Of a stretch of DNA of 64,000 bases, positions 43,301 to 52,206 are shown one piece after another. Under the pieces are notes generated by a model. That model made no database searches. It was not told the DNA's origin and saw nothing but the letters and a program-made list of their open reading frames with translations. The stretch covers positions 4,080-68,079 of the forward strand of contig CAKPFO010000005.1 of NCBI GenBank assembly GCA_934153805.1. Reading direction: 5' to 3'. The stretch's first letter is position 1. Every line of letters begins with the position of its first letter. Both the position numbers and the translations under genes were made by a program. The stretch is from an uncultured Clostridia bacterium (GTDB lineage Bacteria > Bacillota > Clostridia > TANB77 > CAG-508).

Positions 43301-43913
43301 CCTTTTTTTGTTCACTAGCTTTTTCTAGTTCTTTCTTTAAACTTTCTGATAATTTATCTAAGTCTATCTCTTTTAATAATTTTTCTAGAGCTTCTGCTCC
43401 CATTTCAGCTTTAAAGCTTCCATATCCATATTTTTCTACAGCTTCTGTATATTCTTTTTCAGTTAATACTTGACCTTTCATTAGTCCAGATTCACCTTTG
43501 TCTGTTACTATATATGCTGCAAAATATACTATTTTTTCTAGGTTTCTTGGAGATATATCAAGCATTAATGCAATTCTACTTGGTATTCCTTTAAAGTACC
43601 AAATATGTGCAACTGGAGCTGCAAGTTCAATATGTCCCATTCTTTCACGTCTTACTTTAGATTTAGTTACCTCAACACCACATCTATCGCAGACAATTCC
43701 TTTATAACGAACTCTTTTGTATTTACCACAATGACATTCCCAGTCTTTTGTTGGTCCAAATATTCTTTCACAAAATAGTCCATCTTTTTCTGGTTTTAAA
43801 GTTCTATAATTAATAGTTTCTGGTTTTTTTACTTCACCTTTTGACCATTCTCTTATTTTTTCGTCTGATGCTAATCCGATTTTTATCTTATCAAACATTT
43901 CTAATTCATCCAC
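40305..43913 (-). CDS. rpoC: RNA polymerase subunit beta'
   Basis: 1202 aa. N-terminal zinc finger [23 protein letters not shown], catalytic [16 protein letters not shown] with the three Asp that hold Mg2+, trigger-loop region ([33 protein letters not shown]) and a second zinc site (CGTHDGIE...[13 protein letters not shown]). The C-terminal tail is Glu/Thr-rich. Full length for Firmicutes. It transcribes with RpoB encoded upstream. Confidence 0.98.
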   Translation of the reverse strand: [1202 protein letters not shown]

Positions 43914-44132
43914 TATTGGTTAGCCCCCTCTTTCTAGAAATTTGTGGTCAAATGCTAGAAATTTAATTATTTTCTAGCATCTAACTTTCTATTTCTAATT
44001 TCTAACTTATGACATATTACATTTAACTTTTATATTGCTATTTCATCAAAATCATAAAATACTCCACTGCTGAGCAATTCATTTGGTCTATTTTACTTTT
44101 TCTTTGAAAAATATTCAATTAATTTTTTATTT
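43914..44132. other. rpoB-rpoC intergenic region
   Basis: 219 bp without a gene, longer than usual between these two genes. It contains a perfect 10-bp hairpin, ATGCTAGAAA / TTTCTAGCAT at 43952-43980, with no U-run on the minus strand, perhaps an RNA processing or stability element. Confidence 0.5.
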
Positions 44133-47100
44133 TTAATTAAGATCATCTTCTCCTAAATCTGAATCGAAAATTGAATCATCTTCGTCTAATTCTTCAAACA
44201 ATTCATCTTCATCTGTATCTAGAAGCATTTCTTCTGTATCCTCATCTGCTTCTATATAATTGTCCTCTAATTCAGATTCGTCAAGAACATTTTCTCCTAC
44301 TTTTGCATCTTCGTAATCTATTCCCTCATCAATATGTTCTTTTAATTCTAGTTCTTCATTTTGTTCAGAATATAGACGTATATCTAATCCTAAAGATTGA
44401 AGTTCTTTAATTAATACTTTAAATGATTCTGGAACTCCTGGTTCAGGAATATTTTCACCTTTGACAATTGCTTCATATGTTTTAACACGTCCAACAACGT
44501 CATCTGATTTAACTGTTAACATTTCTTGTAATGTGTAAGCTGCACCATATGCTTCTAGTGCCCAAACCTCCATCTCTCCGAAACGTTGTCCACCGAATTG
44601 AGCTTTACCTCCAAGTGGTTGTTGTGTTACTAGTGAGTATGGACCAGTTGAACGAGCATGTATCTTATCATCTACTAAGTGATGTAGTTTTAACATGTAC
44701 ATAACACCAACTGTAACTGGGTTATCAAATTTTTCACCTGTACGTCCATCATATACAACTGCTTTTCCGTCTTCTCTTAGTCCTGCTTCTTTTAGTAATT
44801 CTTTTATTTCTTCGTCTGTAGCACCATCAAATACTGGTGTTGCCACTTTCCAGCCTAAAGCTTTTGCTGCCATACCTAAGTGAACTTCTAGAACTTGACC
44901 TAAGTTCATACGAGAAGGTATACCTTGTGGGTTTAGTACTATATCTACTGGAGTACCGTCTTCTAAGAATGGCATGTCTTCAACTGGAAGTATTCTTGAA
45001 ATAACACCTTTGTTACCATGACGTCCGGCCATTTTATCACCAACAGAGATTTTTCTCTTTGTTGCAATATAACAACGAATTACTTGGTTAACACCAGGTC
45101 CTAATTCATCTGAATTATCTCTAGTAAATATTTTAACGTCTACTATTGTTCCAGCTTCACCATGTGGAACTCTTAAAGATGTATCTCTAACTTCTCTTGC
45201 TTTTTCTCCAAATATTGCACGAAGTAATCTTTCTTCTGCTGTAAGTTCTGTTTCTCCTTTTGGAGTAACTTTACCTACTAATATGTCTCCTGGTCTTACT
45301 TCTGCACCTATTCTTATAATTCCGTTTTCATCTAGGTCTTTTAATGTATCGTCTCCGACATTTGGAATATCACGAGTGATTTCTTCTGGACCTAATTTTG
45401 TATCACGACATTCGCAATCATATTCTTCAATATGTATAGATGTATAAACATCTTCTTTAACTAATCTTTCGCTAATTAATACAGCATCTTCGTAGTTGTA
45501 ACCTTCCCAAGTTGTAAAAGCTATTAAAACATTTCTTCCTAAAGCCATTTCTCCATTTTTTGTAGATGGTCCATCAGCTAAAATATCTCCTGCTTTAACT
45601 TTTTCTCCTCTTGTTACAACTGGTCTTTGGTTAATACACGTACCACCATTTGTTCTTTTGAACTTACGTAACTTATATGTATCTATTTCATTCTTTTTAT
45701 TACGTACTTTTACTTCGTCTGCTGTTACTTTTTCTACAATACCCTCATTAATTGCAGTAATTGTAATTCCAGAGTCTCTTGCTGCTCTGTATTCAATTCC
45801 TGTTCCAACTATTGGAGATTCTGGCATAAGTAGTGGAACTGCTTGACGTTGCATGTTAGAACCCATAAGTGAACGTTTAACGTCATCATGCTCTAAGAAT
45901 GGTATCATAGCTGCTGCTACAGAAACTAATTCTTTTGGTGAAACATCAACATAGTCAACTTGTTCTCTATCAACCTCTGTAATTTCTTCTCTATGACGTA
46001 CACGAATTCTTTTATGTACAAATTTTCCTTCTTCATCTAGTGGTTCAGAAGCTTGTGCAATTATGTATTTGTCTTCTTCATCAGCTGGCATATATTCTAC
46101 TATATCTGTTACTTTACCTGTTTCTTTATCTACTTTTCTATATGGTGTTTCAATAAATCCATATTCATTTATAATAGCAAATGATGAAAGTGCTGATATA
46201 AGACCTATATTTGGTCCTTCTGGAGACTCTACAGGGCAAAGTCTTCCATAATGTGTATAGTGAATATCACGAACCTCGAATCCTGCTCTTTCACGAGAAA
46301 GTCCTCCAGGTCCTAATGCTGAAATTCTTCTTTTATGTGTAAGTTCAGACAATGGGTTTGTTTGGTCCATAAATTGTGATAATTGTGAACTTCCAAAGAA
46401 TTCTCTTATTGATGATGTTATAGGTTTTGTGTTTATTAATGTCTGTGGAGTTACAACATCTAAGTCTTGAATTGTCATTCTTTCACGAACAACTCTTTCA
46501 AGTCTTGTTAAACCAATTCTAAATTGATTTTGTAACAATTCTCCAACACATCTAATACGTCTGTTTCCTAAATGGTCAATATCATCTACATTTCCTAAAC
46601 CATGATCTAAGTTTAATAAATAACTAATTGAAGCAATTATATCTTCATTTGTTATATGTTTAGGAACTAATTCTTCTTTTCTTTCTTCTAATACTTTGTG
46701 TAAATCTTTTGCATCTGTTGTATCTAATATAGATTTTAATACTTCATAATTTACTTCTTCTTTAAAATGTAAGTCTGAGATATCCACATCTGTTACAACT
46801 TTGTGAATATTTACTGTTCCATTTCCTATAATTCTTACTTTTTTGTCATTTACTTTAACATCTACAATATTTAAACCAGTATTTTGTATTTCTTCTGCTA
46901 CATCTGCTGATATAACTGAATCTTTTTCTACAAGTACCTCTCCTGTAGATGGATCTATAATGTCTTCAAAAGCAACTAAGCCTGTTATTCTAGTAGCTAA
47001 ACTTAATTTTTTGTTAAACTTATATCTACCTACTTTTGCTAAATCATATCTTCTTTCATCGAAGAATAATCCATTAAATAAATTTCTAGCAGCATCAACT

Positions 47101-47837
47101 GTTGGTAATTCACCTGGTCTTAATTTTTTGTATATTTCTATTAAGGCTTCTTCGCTAGTTTTTATTGGGTCTTTTGCTATAGTTGCAGTAAGTTTTGACT
47201 CTTCTCCAAATAATTCTAATATTTGTTCATCTGTTGTAAGACCAATTGCTCTTAATAAACAAGTTACAGGTATTTTTCTTGTTCTATCTACTCTTGCCCA
47301 GAATACATCATTGCTGTCTGTTTCGTACTCTATCCAAGCACCACGAATAGGCATAACTGTTGATGTAAAAATCTTTTTACCAGTTTTGTCAAATTCAGAT
47401 GCATAGTAACATCCTGGTGAACGTACTAACTGGCTAACTACAACTCTCTCTGCACCATTAATGATGAAAGTTCCACTCTCTGTCATTACTGGGAAATCTC
47501 CAAGATAAATTTCTTGTTCTTTAATTTCTCCTGTTTCACGGTTAATTAAACGAACCTTAACATGTAATCTTGTAGAATAAGTAGCATCTCTTTCTTTTGC
47601 TTCTTCAACTGAATATTTAGTTTTCTCCTCCATGTAATAATCGAAAAATTCAAGAACTAAGTTTCCAGAGTAATCTACGATTGGAGATATATCTTTTAAA
47701 ACTTCTCCTAATCCTTCTTCTACGAACCAATCGTAAGAATCTTTTTGAACCTTAATAAGGTTTGGCATTTCTATAAAATCGCCAATTTTCGCAAACGTTT
47801 TACGTGTGCATTTTTCATGTTTGATATCCTTTACCAA
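44133..47837 (-). CDS. rpoB: RNA polymerase subunit beta
   Basis: About 1234 aa. I take TTG 47837 (MVKDIKHEKCTRKTF) as start because AGGAG lies eight bases before it; GTG 47846 is too close to that site. Rifampicin-pocket region GSSQLSQFMDQTNPLSELTHKRRISALGPGG is wild type (Asp, His, Arg and Ser present). GRHGNKGVISRI and the C-terminal LGGKAQFGGQRFGEMEVWALEAYGAA follow. The acidic tail is longer than in most relatives. Confidence 0.97.
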   Translation of the reverse strand: MVKDIKHEKCTRKTFAKIGDFIEMPNLIKVQKDSYDWFVEEGLGEVLKDISPIVDYSGNLVLEFFDYYMEEKTKYSVEEAKERDATYSTRLHVKVRLINRETGEIKEQEIYLGDFPVMTESGTFIINGAERVVVSQLVRSPGCYYASEFDKTGKKIFTSTVMPIRGAWIEYETDSNDVFWARVDRTRKIPVTCLLRAIGLTTDEQILELFGEESKLTATIAKDPIKTSEEALIEIYKKLRPGELPTVDAARNLFNGLFFDERRYDLAKVGRYKFNKKLSLATRITGLVAFEDIIDPSTGEVLVEKDSVISADVAEEIQNTGLNIVDVKVNDKKVRIIGNGTVNIHKVVTDVDISDLHFKEEVNYEVLKSILDTTDAKDLHKVLEERKEELVPKHITNEDIIASISYLLNLDHGLGNVDDIDHLGNRRIRCVGELLQNQFRIGLTRLERVVRERMTIQDLDVVTPQTLINTKPITSSIREFFGSSQLSQFMDQTNPLSELTHKRRISALGPGGLSRERAGFEVRDIHYTHYGRLCPVESPEGPNIGLISALSSFAIINEYGFIETPYRKVDKETGKVTDIVEYMPADEEDKYIIAQASEPLDEEGKFVHKRIRVRHREEITEVDREQVDYVDVSPKELVSVAAAMIPFLEHDDVKRSLMGSNMQRQAVPLLMPESPIVGTGIEYRAARDSGITITAINEGIVEKVTADEVKVRNKKNEIDTYKLRKFKRTNGGTCINQRPVVTRGEKVKAGDILADGPSTKNGEMALGRNVLIAFTTWEGYNYEDAVLISERLVKEDVYTSIHIEEYDCECRDTKLGPEEITRDIPNVGDDTLKDLDENGIIRIGAEVRPGDILVGKVTPKGETELTAEERLLRAIFGEKAREVRDTSLRVPHGEAGTIVDVKIFTRDNSDELGPGVNQVIRCYIATKRKISVGDKMAGRHGNKGVISRILPVEDMPFLEDGTPVDIVLNPQGIPSRMNLGQVLEVHLGMAAKALGWKVATPVFDGATDEEIKELLKEAGLREDGKAVVYDGRTGEKFDNPVTVGVMYMLKLHHLVDDKIHARSTGPYSLVTQQPLGGKAQFGGQRFGEMEVWALEAYGAAYTLQEMLTVKSDDVVGRVKTYEAIVKGENIPEPGVPESFKVLIKELQSLGLDIRLYSEQNEELELKEHIDEGIDYEDAKVGENVLDESELEDNYIEADEDTEEMLLDTDEDELFEELDEDDSIFDSDLGEDDLN

Positions 47838-48218
47838 AACAATCACTCCTAAATAAAATTTAAGCAGATATAAATTTATGGCATTATATGCCTCTTTTGA
47901 ATAAATATATATTTTGAAAAAAAGTCCTTCTCATATTTTGCTTTCTATATTTGCTTACACTTTCCTGCTTATAAAAAGTTTACACCAATATAAAAAACTA
48001 ATACAATTCCTCTTTTTTTCTAATTTACTTGATTTTGAAATTAGACCACAAAAAGACAAACCCGCTTTAATTATTTTTTTCTGCTGGTTCTGCCTTAACT
48101 TTTGTTATCCCTTTTTCTAAAATGTTTCTTTTTAATATTAATCAGCCCCTATTTTTATATATGTTTGGAGCAGTTTAACATTATGTTCCTCATATGTAAA
48201 GCGTAAAACTGCTTATAC
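47838..48218 (-). other. Long rpoB leader
   Basis: About 380 nt between the promoter at 48225-48254 and the rpoB start, with no ORF I trust. It contains GCAGTTT / AAACTGC (near 48170-48210) as a distant stem. No rplJL genes precede rpoB here. Confidence 0.4.
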
Positions 48219-48224
48219 ATTTTT

Positions 48225-48254
48225 ATTATACTGTATTTCTAGTAGGCTTGTCAA
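48225..48254 (-). promoter_or_regulatory. rpoB promoter
   Basis: Minus strand TTGACA (48254-48249), 18 bases, TATAAT (48230-48225). Confidence 0.65.
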
Positions 48255-48381
48255 TAAAAATTTGAAATATTTTCACTTTATTTTTTGTGTTTCTGTCTTA
48301 TTTTATGATGTTCTATTTTTAGTTTTTTAATATTTTATCTATATGACTTTCTTTTTTATTTTTCAACTTTTACCTCATATT

Positions 48382-48421
48382 AAAATTAAAGGTTGGATGT
48401 TTTTTTCCAACCTTTAATTTT
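48382..48421 (-). terminator. Terminator of the pilin/FGE gene
   Basis: A 16-bp perfect inverted repeat (AAAATTAAAGGTTGGA) with a T-rich loop and tail, 70 bases behind the stop at 48492. Confidence 0.8.
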
Positions 48422-48463
48422 AATGTTTTTATAAATTTTAATTTCAACCACTTTTTAATGTAT

Positions 48464-48489
48464 CGCTGTCAAGCGTTCAGTTTTCAGCG
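48464..48489. repeat. GC-rich hairpin directly behind the variable-region-like 3' end
   Basis: CGCTG / CAGCG with an inner AAGCGTT core, three bases after the stop codon of the pilin/FGE gene. A short hairpin or cruciform in this place is typical downstream of DGR variable repeats. Confidence 0.5.
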
Positions 48490-48491
48490 TC

Positions 48492-49895
48492 CTATTTTAT
48501 ATAAAGTGCGACCCTGAAGCCGAAGTTCGTGTAAGTAAGGGCTGCATAACCGTAGTAACGAAAACATGCAGGGTTAGAACCAAACGCACTGTAGAAGCTG
48601 CCACCACGAAGCATGTGTGTGTTTACGTCAAAATTCGTTTTTGAGTAATTACCATAGCTTGCTACATATGATGCCTCTGTGGTCCACTCCCATAGGTTTC
48701 CTGCCACATCATATACATTTTTTCTTTTTGCTTTATCTGATGCTCCTGTTGATAATAATACATATGGATAATTTGTAATTCTTGTTCCAGATTTTTGTCC
48801 ACTAGTTATAGCTTTAAAGCCATCTGTTGTTCCACTTGAATTTACATTTGTGTAATATCCTCTATCTAAATTTATTGAAGAATCATTATAGTTTCCCCAT
48901 GTTCCACTTGATGTGTATTCACTTGAGCTTGCTATATACTGTACCATTACATCCCACATTGTTCCTGTTACTAGCCCGCTAGTTACTGCTCCATTTCCTT
49001 TATACATTCTTTTACTCATTTCTATTGCTGTAAAATAGTTTGCATGATACCATGGTATTTCATTTGCTTTTGATGTTGGCTTTGCTGTATTTGATACTTT
49101 TTCTTTAGTATATACATCTGACTGCCATCCCCAGCTATAAGTACTGTTAGTTGTTGCAGTTACTGCCTGCATAGGGTTACTAACTTCTGAGTCTCCTAGG
49201 CCTGCTTCATACCTTGCTATATAAAATCCACCGTATTTTTCTATTTGTGTTTCCTCTTCTGCCTCCGTTTGGTCATCCCAACCAGCATTCGCATAATTTG
49301 CTCCAAAATTAGTTTTTTTATAGTTTTCTATTGTACATGGTATCCATACAAATTGATTACCTTGTAAATCTACTCCTACATCTTTTGCTGTTGTTCCATC
49401 ATCCTTGTAGCCTGCATATTTATTTTGGTCTTCCTTATTATCTGATATTACTACACCGGTTGCTTTATTTCCACCTACATAGTAAAATCCATTTGGTACT
49501 GGCACTGTTTCTCCACTTCCTGTTGCTACTGCTATTACACTTGCTGTCTTTACTTCTTTTGTTACTGTTTTTCCGTCTTCTGTTGAAATATATGCAGCAG
49601 CCACACTATACCACTCTGCTGGTAATTTTACTTGAGTTCCCATTTCTGTATCTTTTGTATTTTCTGGCAAACTACCATCTTTTGCCAAGTATGCATTTAT
49701 TTCATTTAGTTGTTCTTGCTCTACATATTCTTCATTCGCGTATTTTTCTTTAGCAAATTTTGCCTTACTAAATAACCCATTATCTCCAAAACCTAAATTA
49801 ATTGCCACCCCTGCCAAAATAATTAATATAATTATAGTTATAACAAGCGCAATTAAAGTTATCCCTTTTTGCTTATTTCTTTGTAAAATTTTCAC
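48492..49895 (-). CDS. Pilin-like protein with FGE-sulfatase (C-lectin fold) domain, DGR-target-like
   Basis: 467 aa from GTG 49895, which has GGAGG eight bases upstream; the ATG at 49910 precedes that site. Residues 8-33 form a prepilin-type helix (QKGITLIALVITIIILIILAG). Residues about 150-467 form an FGE-sulfatase domain: FVWIP, GGFYIARYEAG, WDVMVQYIA, YDVAGNLWEWTTE, RGGSF and FGFRVALYIK at the end. The last 120 bases use GC-rich codons unlike the AT-rich rest and end in a hairpin, as in variable regions of diversity-generating retroelements. No reverse transcriptase or template repeat is in the window. Probably a surface-displayed binding protein. Confidence 0.8.
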   Translation of the reverse strand: MKILQRNKQKGITLIALVITIIILIILAGVAINLGFGDNGLFSKAKFAKEKYANEEYVEQEQLNEINAYLAKDGSLPENTKDTEMGTQVKLPAEWYSVAAAYISTEDGKTVTKEVKTASVIAVATGSGETVPVPNGFYYVGGNKATGVVISDNKEDQNKYAGYKDDGTTAKDVGVDLQGNQFVWIPCTIENYKKTNFGANYANAGWDDQTEAEEETQIEKYGGFYIARYEAGLGDSEVSNPMQAVTATTNSTYSWGWQSDVYTKEKVSNTAKPTSKANEIPWYHANYFTAIEMSKRMYKGNGAVTSGLVTGTMWDVMVQYIASSSEYTSSGTWGNYNDSSINLDRGYYTNVNSSGTTDGFKAITSGQKSGTRITNYPYVLLSTGASDKAKRKNVYDVAGNLWEWTTEASYVASYGNYSKTNFDVNTHMLRGGSFYSAFGSNPACFRYYGYAALTYTNFGFRVALYIK

Positions 49896-49933
49896 TAAAT
49901 TTTCCTCCATTTTCTTTAGTTTTTACATATCTA

Positions 49934-49962
49934 ATTATCACACAATTATTTTCTAAAATCAA
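49934..49962 (-). promoter_or_regulatory. Promoter of the pilin/FGE gene
   Basis: Minus strand TTGATT, 17 bases, GATAAT. It lies downstream of the structured repeat at 50125-50295, so that element is not in the leader from this promoter. Confidence 0.55.
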
Positions 49963-50124
49963 TAACTTAAATATTACATTTTTATTACAGAAGTCACAGA
50001 ATAATGGCTATTTAAAATATATACAAAAAATAGTTGAATTATAAGCTTTTCATTACATTACTTTGCTTGTGTCACATATCCAAAAGTGCTCCCATACCTT
50101 ACCCGCATCGCTCCACCATAAAAT

Positions 50125-50295
50125 CCCTTACATAGAAATTTTTTCAAAAATTTTTATGCGATTCAAGAAAGCTATTAATTTTTAATTAAATTAAGACTGG
50201 TGGGGACCGCTTTAGTCTATGTTAATGCGTCAGCATTTACATAGACTTAGTGGGGGGAGGCTTAATTTAATTAAAAATTAATAGCCTTCCCCCAC
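50125..50295. repeat. Structured repeat element, copy A
   Basis: Stems: 50131-50158 (AT hairpin), 50171-50195 with 50261-50285 (25 bp, perfect), 50214-50228 with 50233-50247 (15 bp, one mismatch). Conserved single-stranded GTGGGGACCGCTTTAG and AGTGGGG. Copy B is at 63634-63805, with different stem sequences that still pair. Confidence 0.75.
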
Positions 50296-50336
50296 TCATT
50301 TTATTTACTTTATCATAATTTAAGCAATCGTTCCAA

Positions 50337-51299
50337 TTATCCCCTAAAAGGTTCTAAATTTGCAAGTACCCAACCATGTTCACCAGTAAGAATTATACTA
50401 TCACAATATTCACATCTACCTGCTGAAGTTATCTTTGTAGGAGCTCCACAATTTGGACAATTTGTTGTTTTTATTTCGTCCTCTGCTTGTGTCTTTGTTC
50501 CTTTTGTTCTTTCAAATGTTAATTTATAAATTGTATGTCTATCTTCTGTCTTACTTCCTTCTAATAATTCTTTTGTTGTTGCATCTATTATATAATCTTT
50601 CATTGTAGATTTTAGTGCAACCTCTAATATTTCTTTATCTTCTGTAACTCTAAAATTATACAAATAAGCATAATCTACAGCAATTCTATCCATTACATTA
50701 ATTCTATTCGTGTCAATATAACCCTGAACTTGAGATTTATGTTGTTCAAATAATTCTGGTGTTTCAAACAATCTCATAGGTTCCCAGTCTCTTGCAGTCC
50801 AAGCATTTTGTAATTTTACAAATAATTCTTTTGTAAATGATATAAATTTTTCTTCTGAGAATAACTCATCTACATTAGTAATTTGATTTGCTACTTGTAA
50901 TGATTTTTCTTTGCTTATTCCTGATGTATTTGTAGTATTAGGTCTATACATGTTTCTAGGAGCTTTAATTGTTCCTGTTCCTTTATGTTTTTTAGAGTAG
51001 ACAATAAGTAAAATTATTATAATTATAGCTATTAGTCTTCCTCCATTGCTTCCTAATAGTAAACCTATTAAAAATCCTAAATCTCCGCTACTACTTGAGC
51101 TACTATAGTCATCCCAATCCCAGCTGCTAGATGAACTACTCCAATCACTATCCCAGCTTGATGAGCTACCCCAGTCGCTACTAGAACCACTATCATATCT
51201 GTCAAAACTACCTACATCAGCAAATGTATAGCTAGAAATTGCTATAACTGTAATTGTTATTAGCATTATTGCACATTTTTTTAATCTATCTAATTTCAT
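50337..51299 (-). CDS. Tim44-like domain protein with zinc ribbon
   Basis: 320 aa from ATG 51299 (MKLDRLKKC; GAGG upstream). Signal peptide or anchor (residues 4-25), a Ser/Trp/Asp-rich low-complexity region (about 30-75), a second membrane helix (LIAIIIIILLIVY), a Tim44-like domain (about 130-275: LFVKLQNAWTARDWEPMRLFETPELFEQHKSQVQGYID), and a C-terminal zinc ribbon (CPNCGAPTKITSAGRCEYC). Function in bacteria is unknown. It ends 40 bases before repeat copy A. Confidence 0.8.
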   Translation of the reverse strand: MKLDRLKKCAIMLITITVIAISSYTFADVGSFDRYDSGSSSDWGSSSSWDSDWSSSSSSWDWDDYSSSSSSGDLGFLIGLLLGSNGGRLIAIIIIILLIVYSKKHKGTGTIKAPRNMYRPNTTNTSGISKEKSLQVANQITNVDELFSEEKFISFTKELFVKLQNAWTARDWEPMRLFETPELFEQHKSQVQGYIDTNRINVMDRIAVDYAYLYNFRVTEDKEILEVALKSTMKDYIIDATTKELLEGSKTEDRHTIYKLTFERTKGTKTQAEDEIKTTNCPNCGAPTKITSAGRCEYCDSIILTGEHGWVLANLEPFRG

Positions 51300-51482
51300 T
51301 TTTAACCTCATTTCTTATCACTCACATTTTATCTATTCTTTAGTACATTTTCTTTCTAATATAAGCTTAACTTTATTATTCATTTTTGTCAATAATATAT
51401 ATCTTATTTTGCAATAATATTTAATTCAAAAATTTTAATTTCACAATTCTATAGACTTTATAATTGTGTTTTAAAATAATGC

Positions 51483-51511
51483 TAGACAATATCTAAAACT
51501 TATAGTAAAAT
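51483..51511 (+). promoter_or_regulatory. Promoter of the small multidrug export gene
   Basis: TAGACA (51483-51488), 17 bases, TAAAAT (51506-51511). Confidence 0.5.
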
Positions 51512-51549
51512 AATATTCGGTTTTATAATATTAACAAAGGAGAATTTTT

Positions 51550-52041
51550 ATGTTTTTAAAATATTTAGTAGTTTTTTTAGTGTCAATGGTACCACTTATA
51601 GAGCTTAGAGGAGCCGTTCCAATCGGACTTAGTCCTTTACTTGGAGATGCCCTTCCTATTTTTCCTCTTTACATTACTTGTATTATTGGAAATATGCTTC
51701 CTGTTCCTATTATATTTTTCTTTGCAAGAAAAGTTCTTGTATGGGGAGCAGATAAAAAATATATAGGAAAGTTTTTTAAATTTTGCTTAGAAAAAGGCGA
51801 AAAAGGCGGAAAAAAATTACAAGAAAAAGCAGGACGTGGACTATATGTTGCATTATTTCTTTTTGTAGGTATTCCTCTTCCAGGTACAGGAGCTTGGACA
51901 GGAACACTTGCAGCCAGTCTTTTAGATATGGACTTTAAAAAGAGTTCTATTGCTATTATGTGTGGTGTCGTTCTTGCTGGTATAATAATGGGATTAGCGT
52001 CTGCTGGAGTATTTGGTGCATTAGGAGCATTTATTAGTTAA
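51550..52041 (+). CDS. Small multi-drug export protein family
   Basis: 163 aa. VSMVPLIELRGAVPIGLS, GNMLPVPIIFFFARKVL and FVGIPLPGTGAWTGTLAASLL are the hallmarks of this DedA-related membrane family (PF06695): two half-helices and four to five membrane segments. AAAGGAG precedes the ATG. The transported substrate is not established. Confidence 0.9.
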   Translation: MFLKYLVVFLVSMVPLIELRGAVPIGLSPLLGDALPIFPLYITCIIGNMLPVPIIFFFARKVLVWGADKKYIGKFFKFCLEKGEKGGKKLQEKAGRGLYVALFLFVGIPLPGTGAWTGTLAASLLDMDFKKSSIAIMCGVVLAGIIMGLASAGVFGALGAFIS

Positions 52042-52073
52042 ATTAACAATTAATAATCTCAAAAACAATATTA

Positions 52074-52134
52074 ATTGGGACTGAGTTATTTTACACCACT
52101 TTTCAAAAATGTTGTAAAATAACTCAGTCCCAAT
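52074..52134. repeat. Perfect 22-bp inverted repeat
   Basis: 52074-52095 and 52113-52134 are exact reverse complements (TTGGGACTGAGTTATTTTAC core) with a 17-nt loop. It is too long and lacks a U-run for a plain terminator, so it may be a MITE-like or REP-like element placed between the export gene and the kinase. Confidence 0.6.
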
Positions 52135-52206
52135 TAGTATAATGTGTATTATTTTTTCGCAGTTTGCTTTGCCTCTTTTGACCTTTTAAGCTTCTATTAG
52201 CTACTT

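Noticed and set aside
47914..48120. 68-codon plus-strand frame in the rpoB leader
   Set aside because: Phe/Leu/Lys-rich translation of AT-rich leader DNA with no ribosome binding site.
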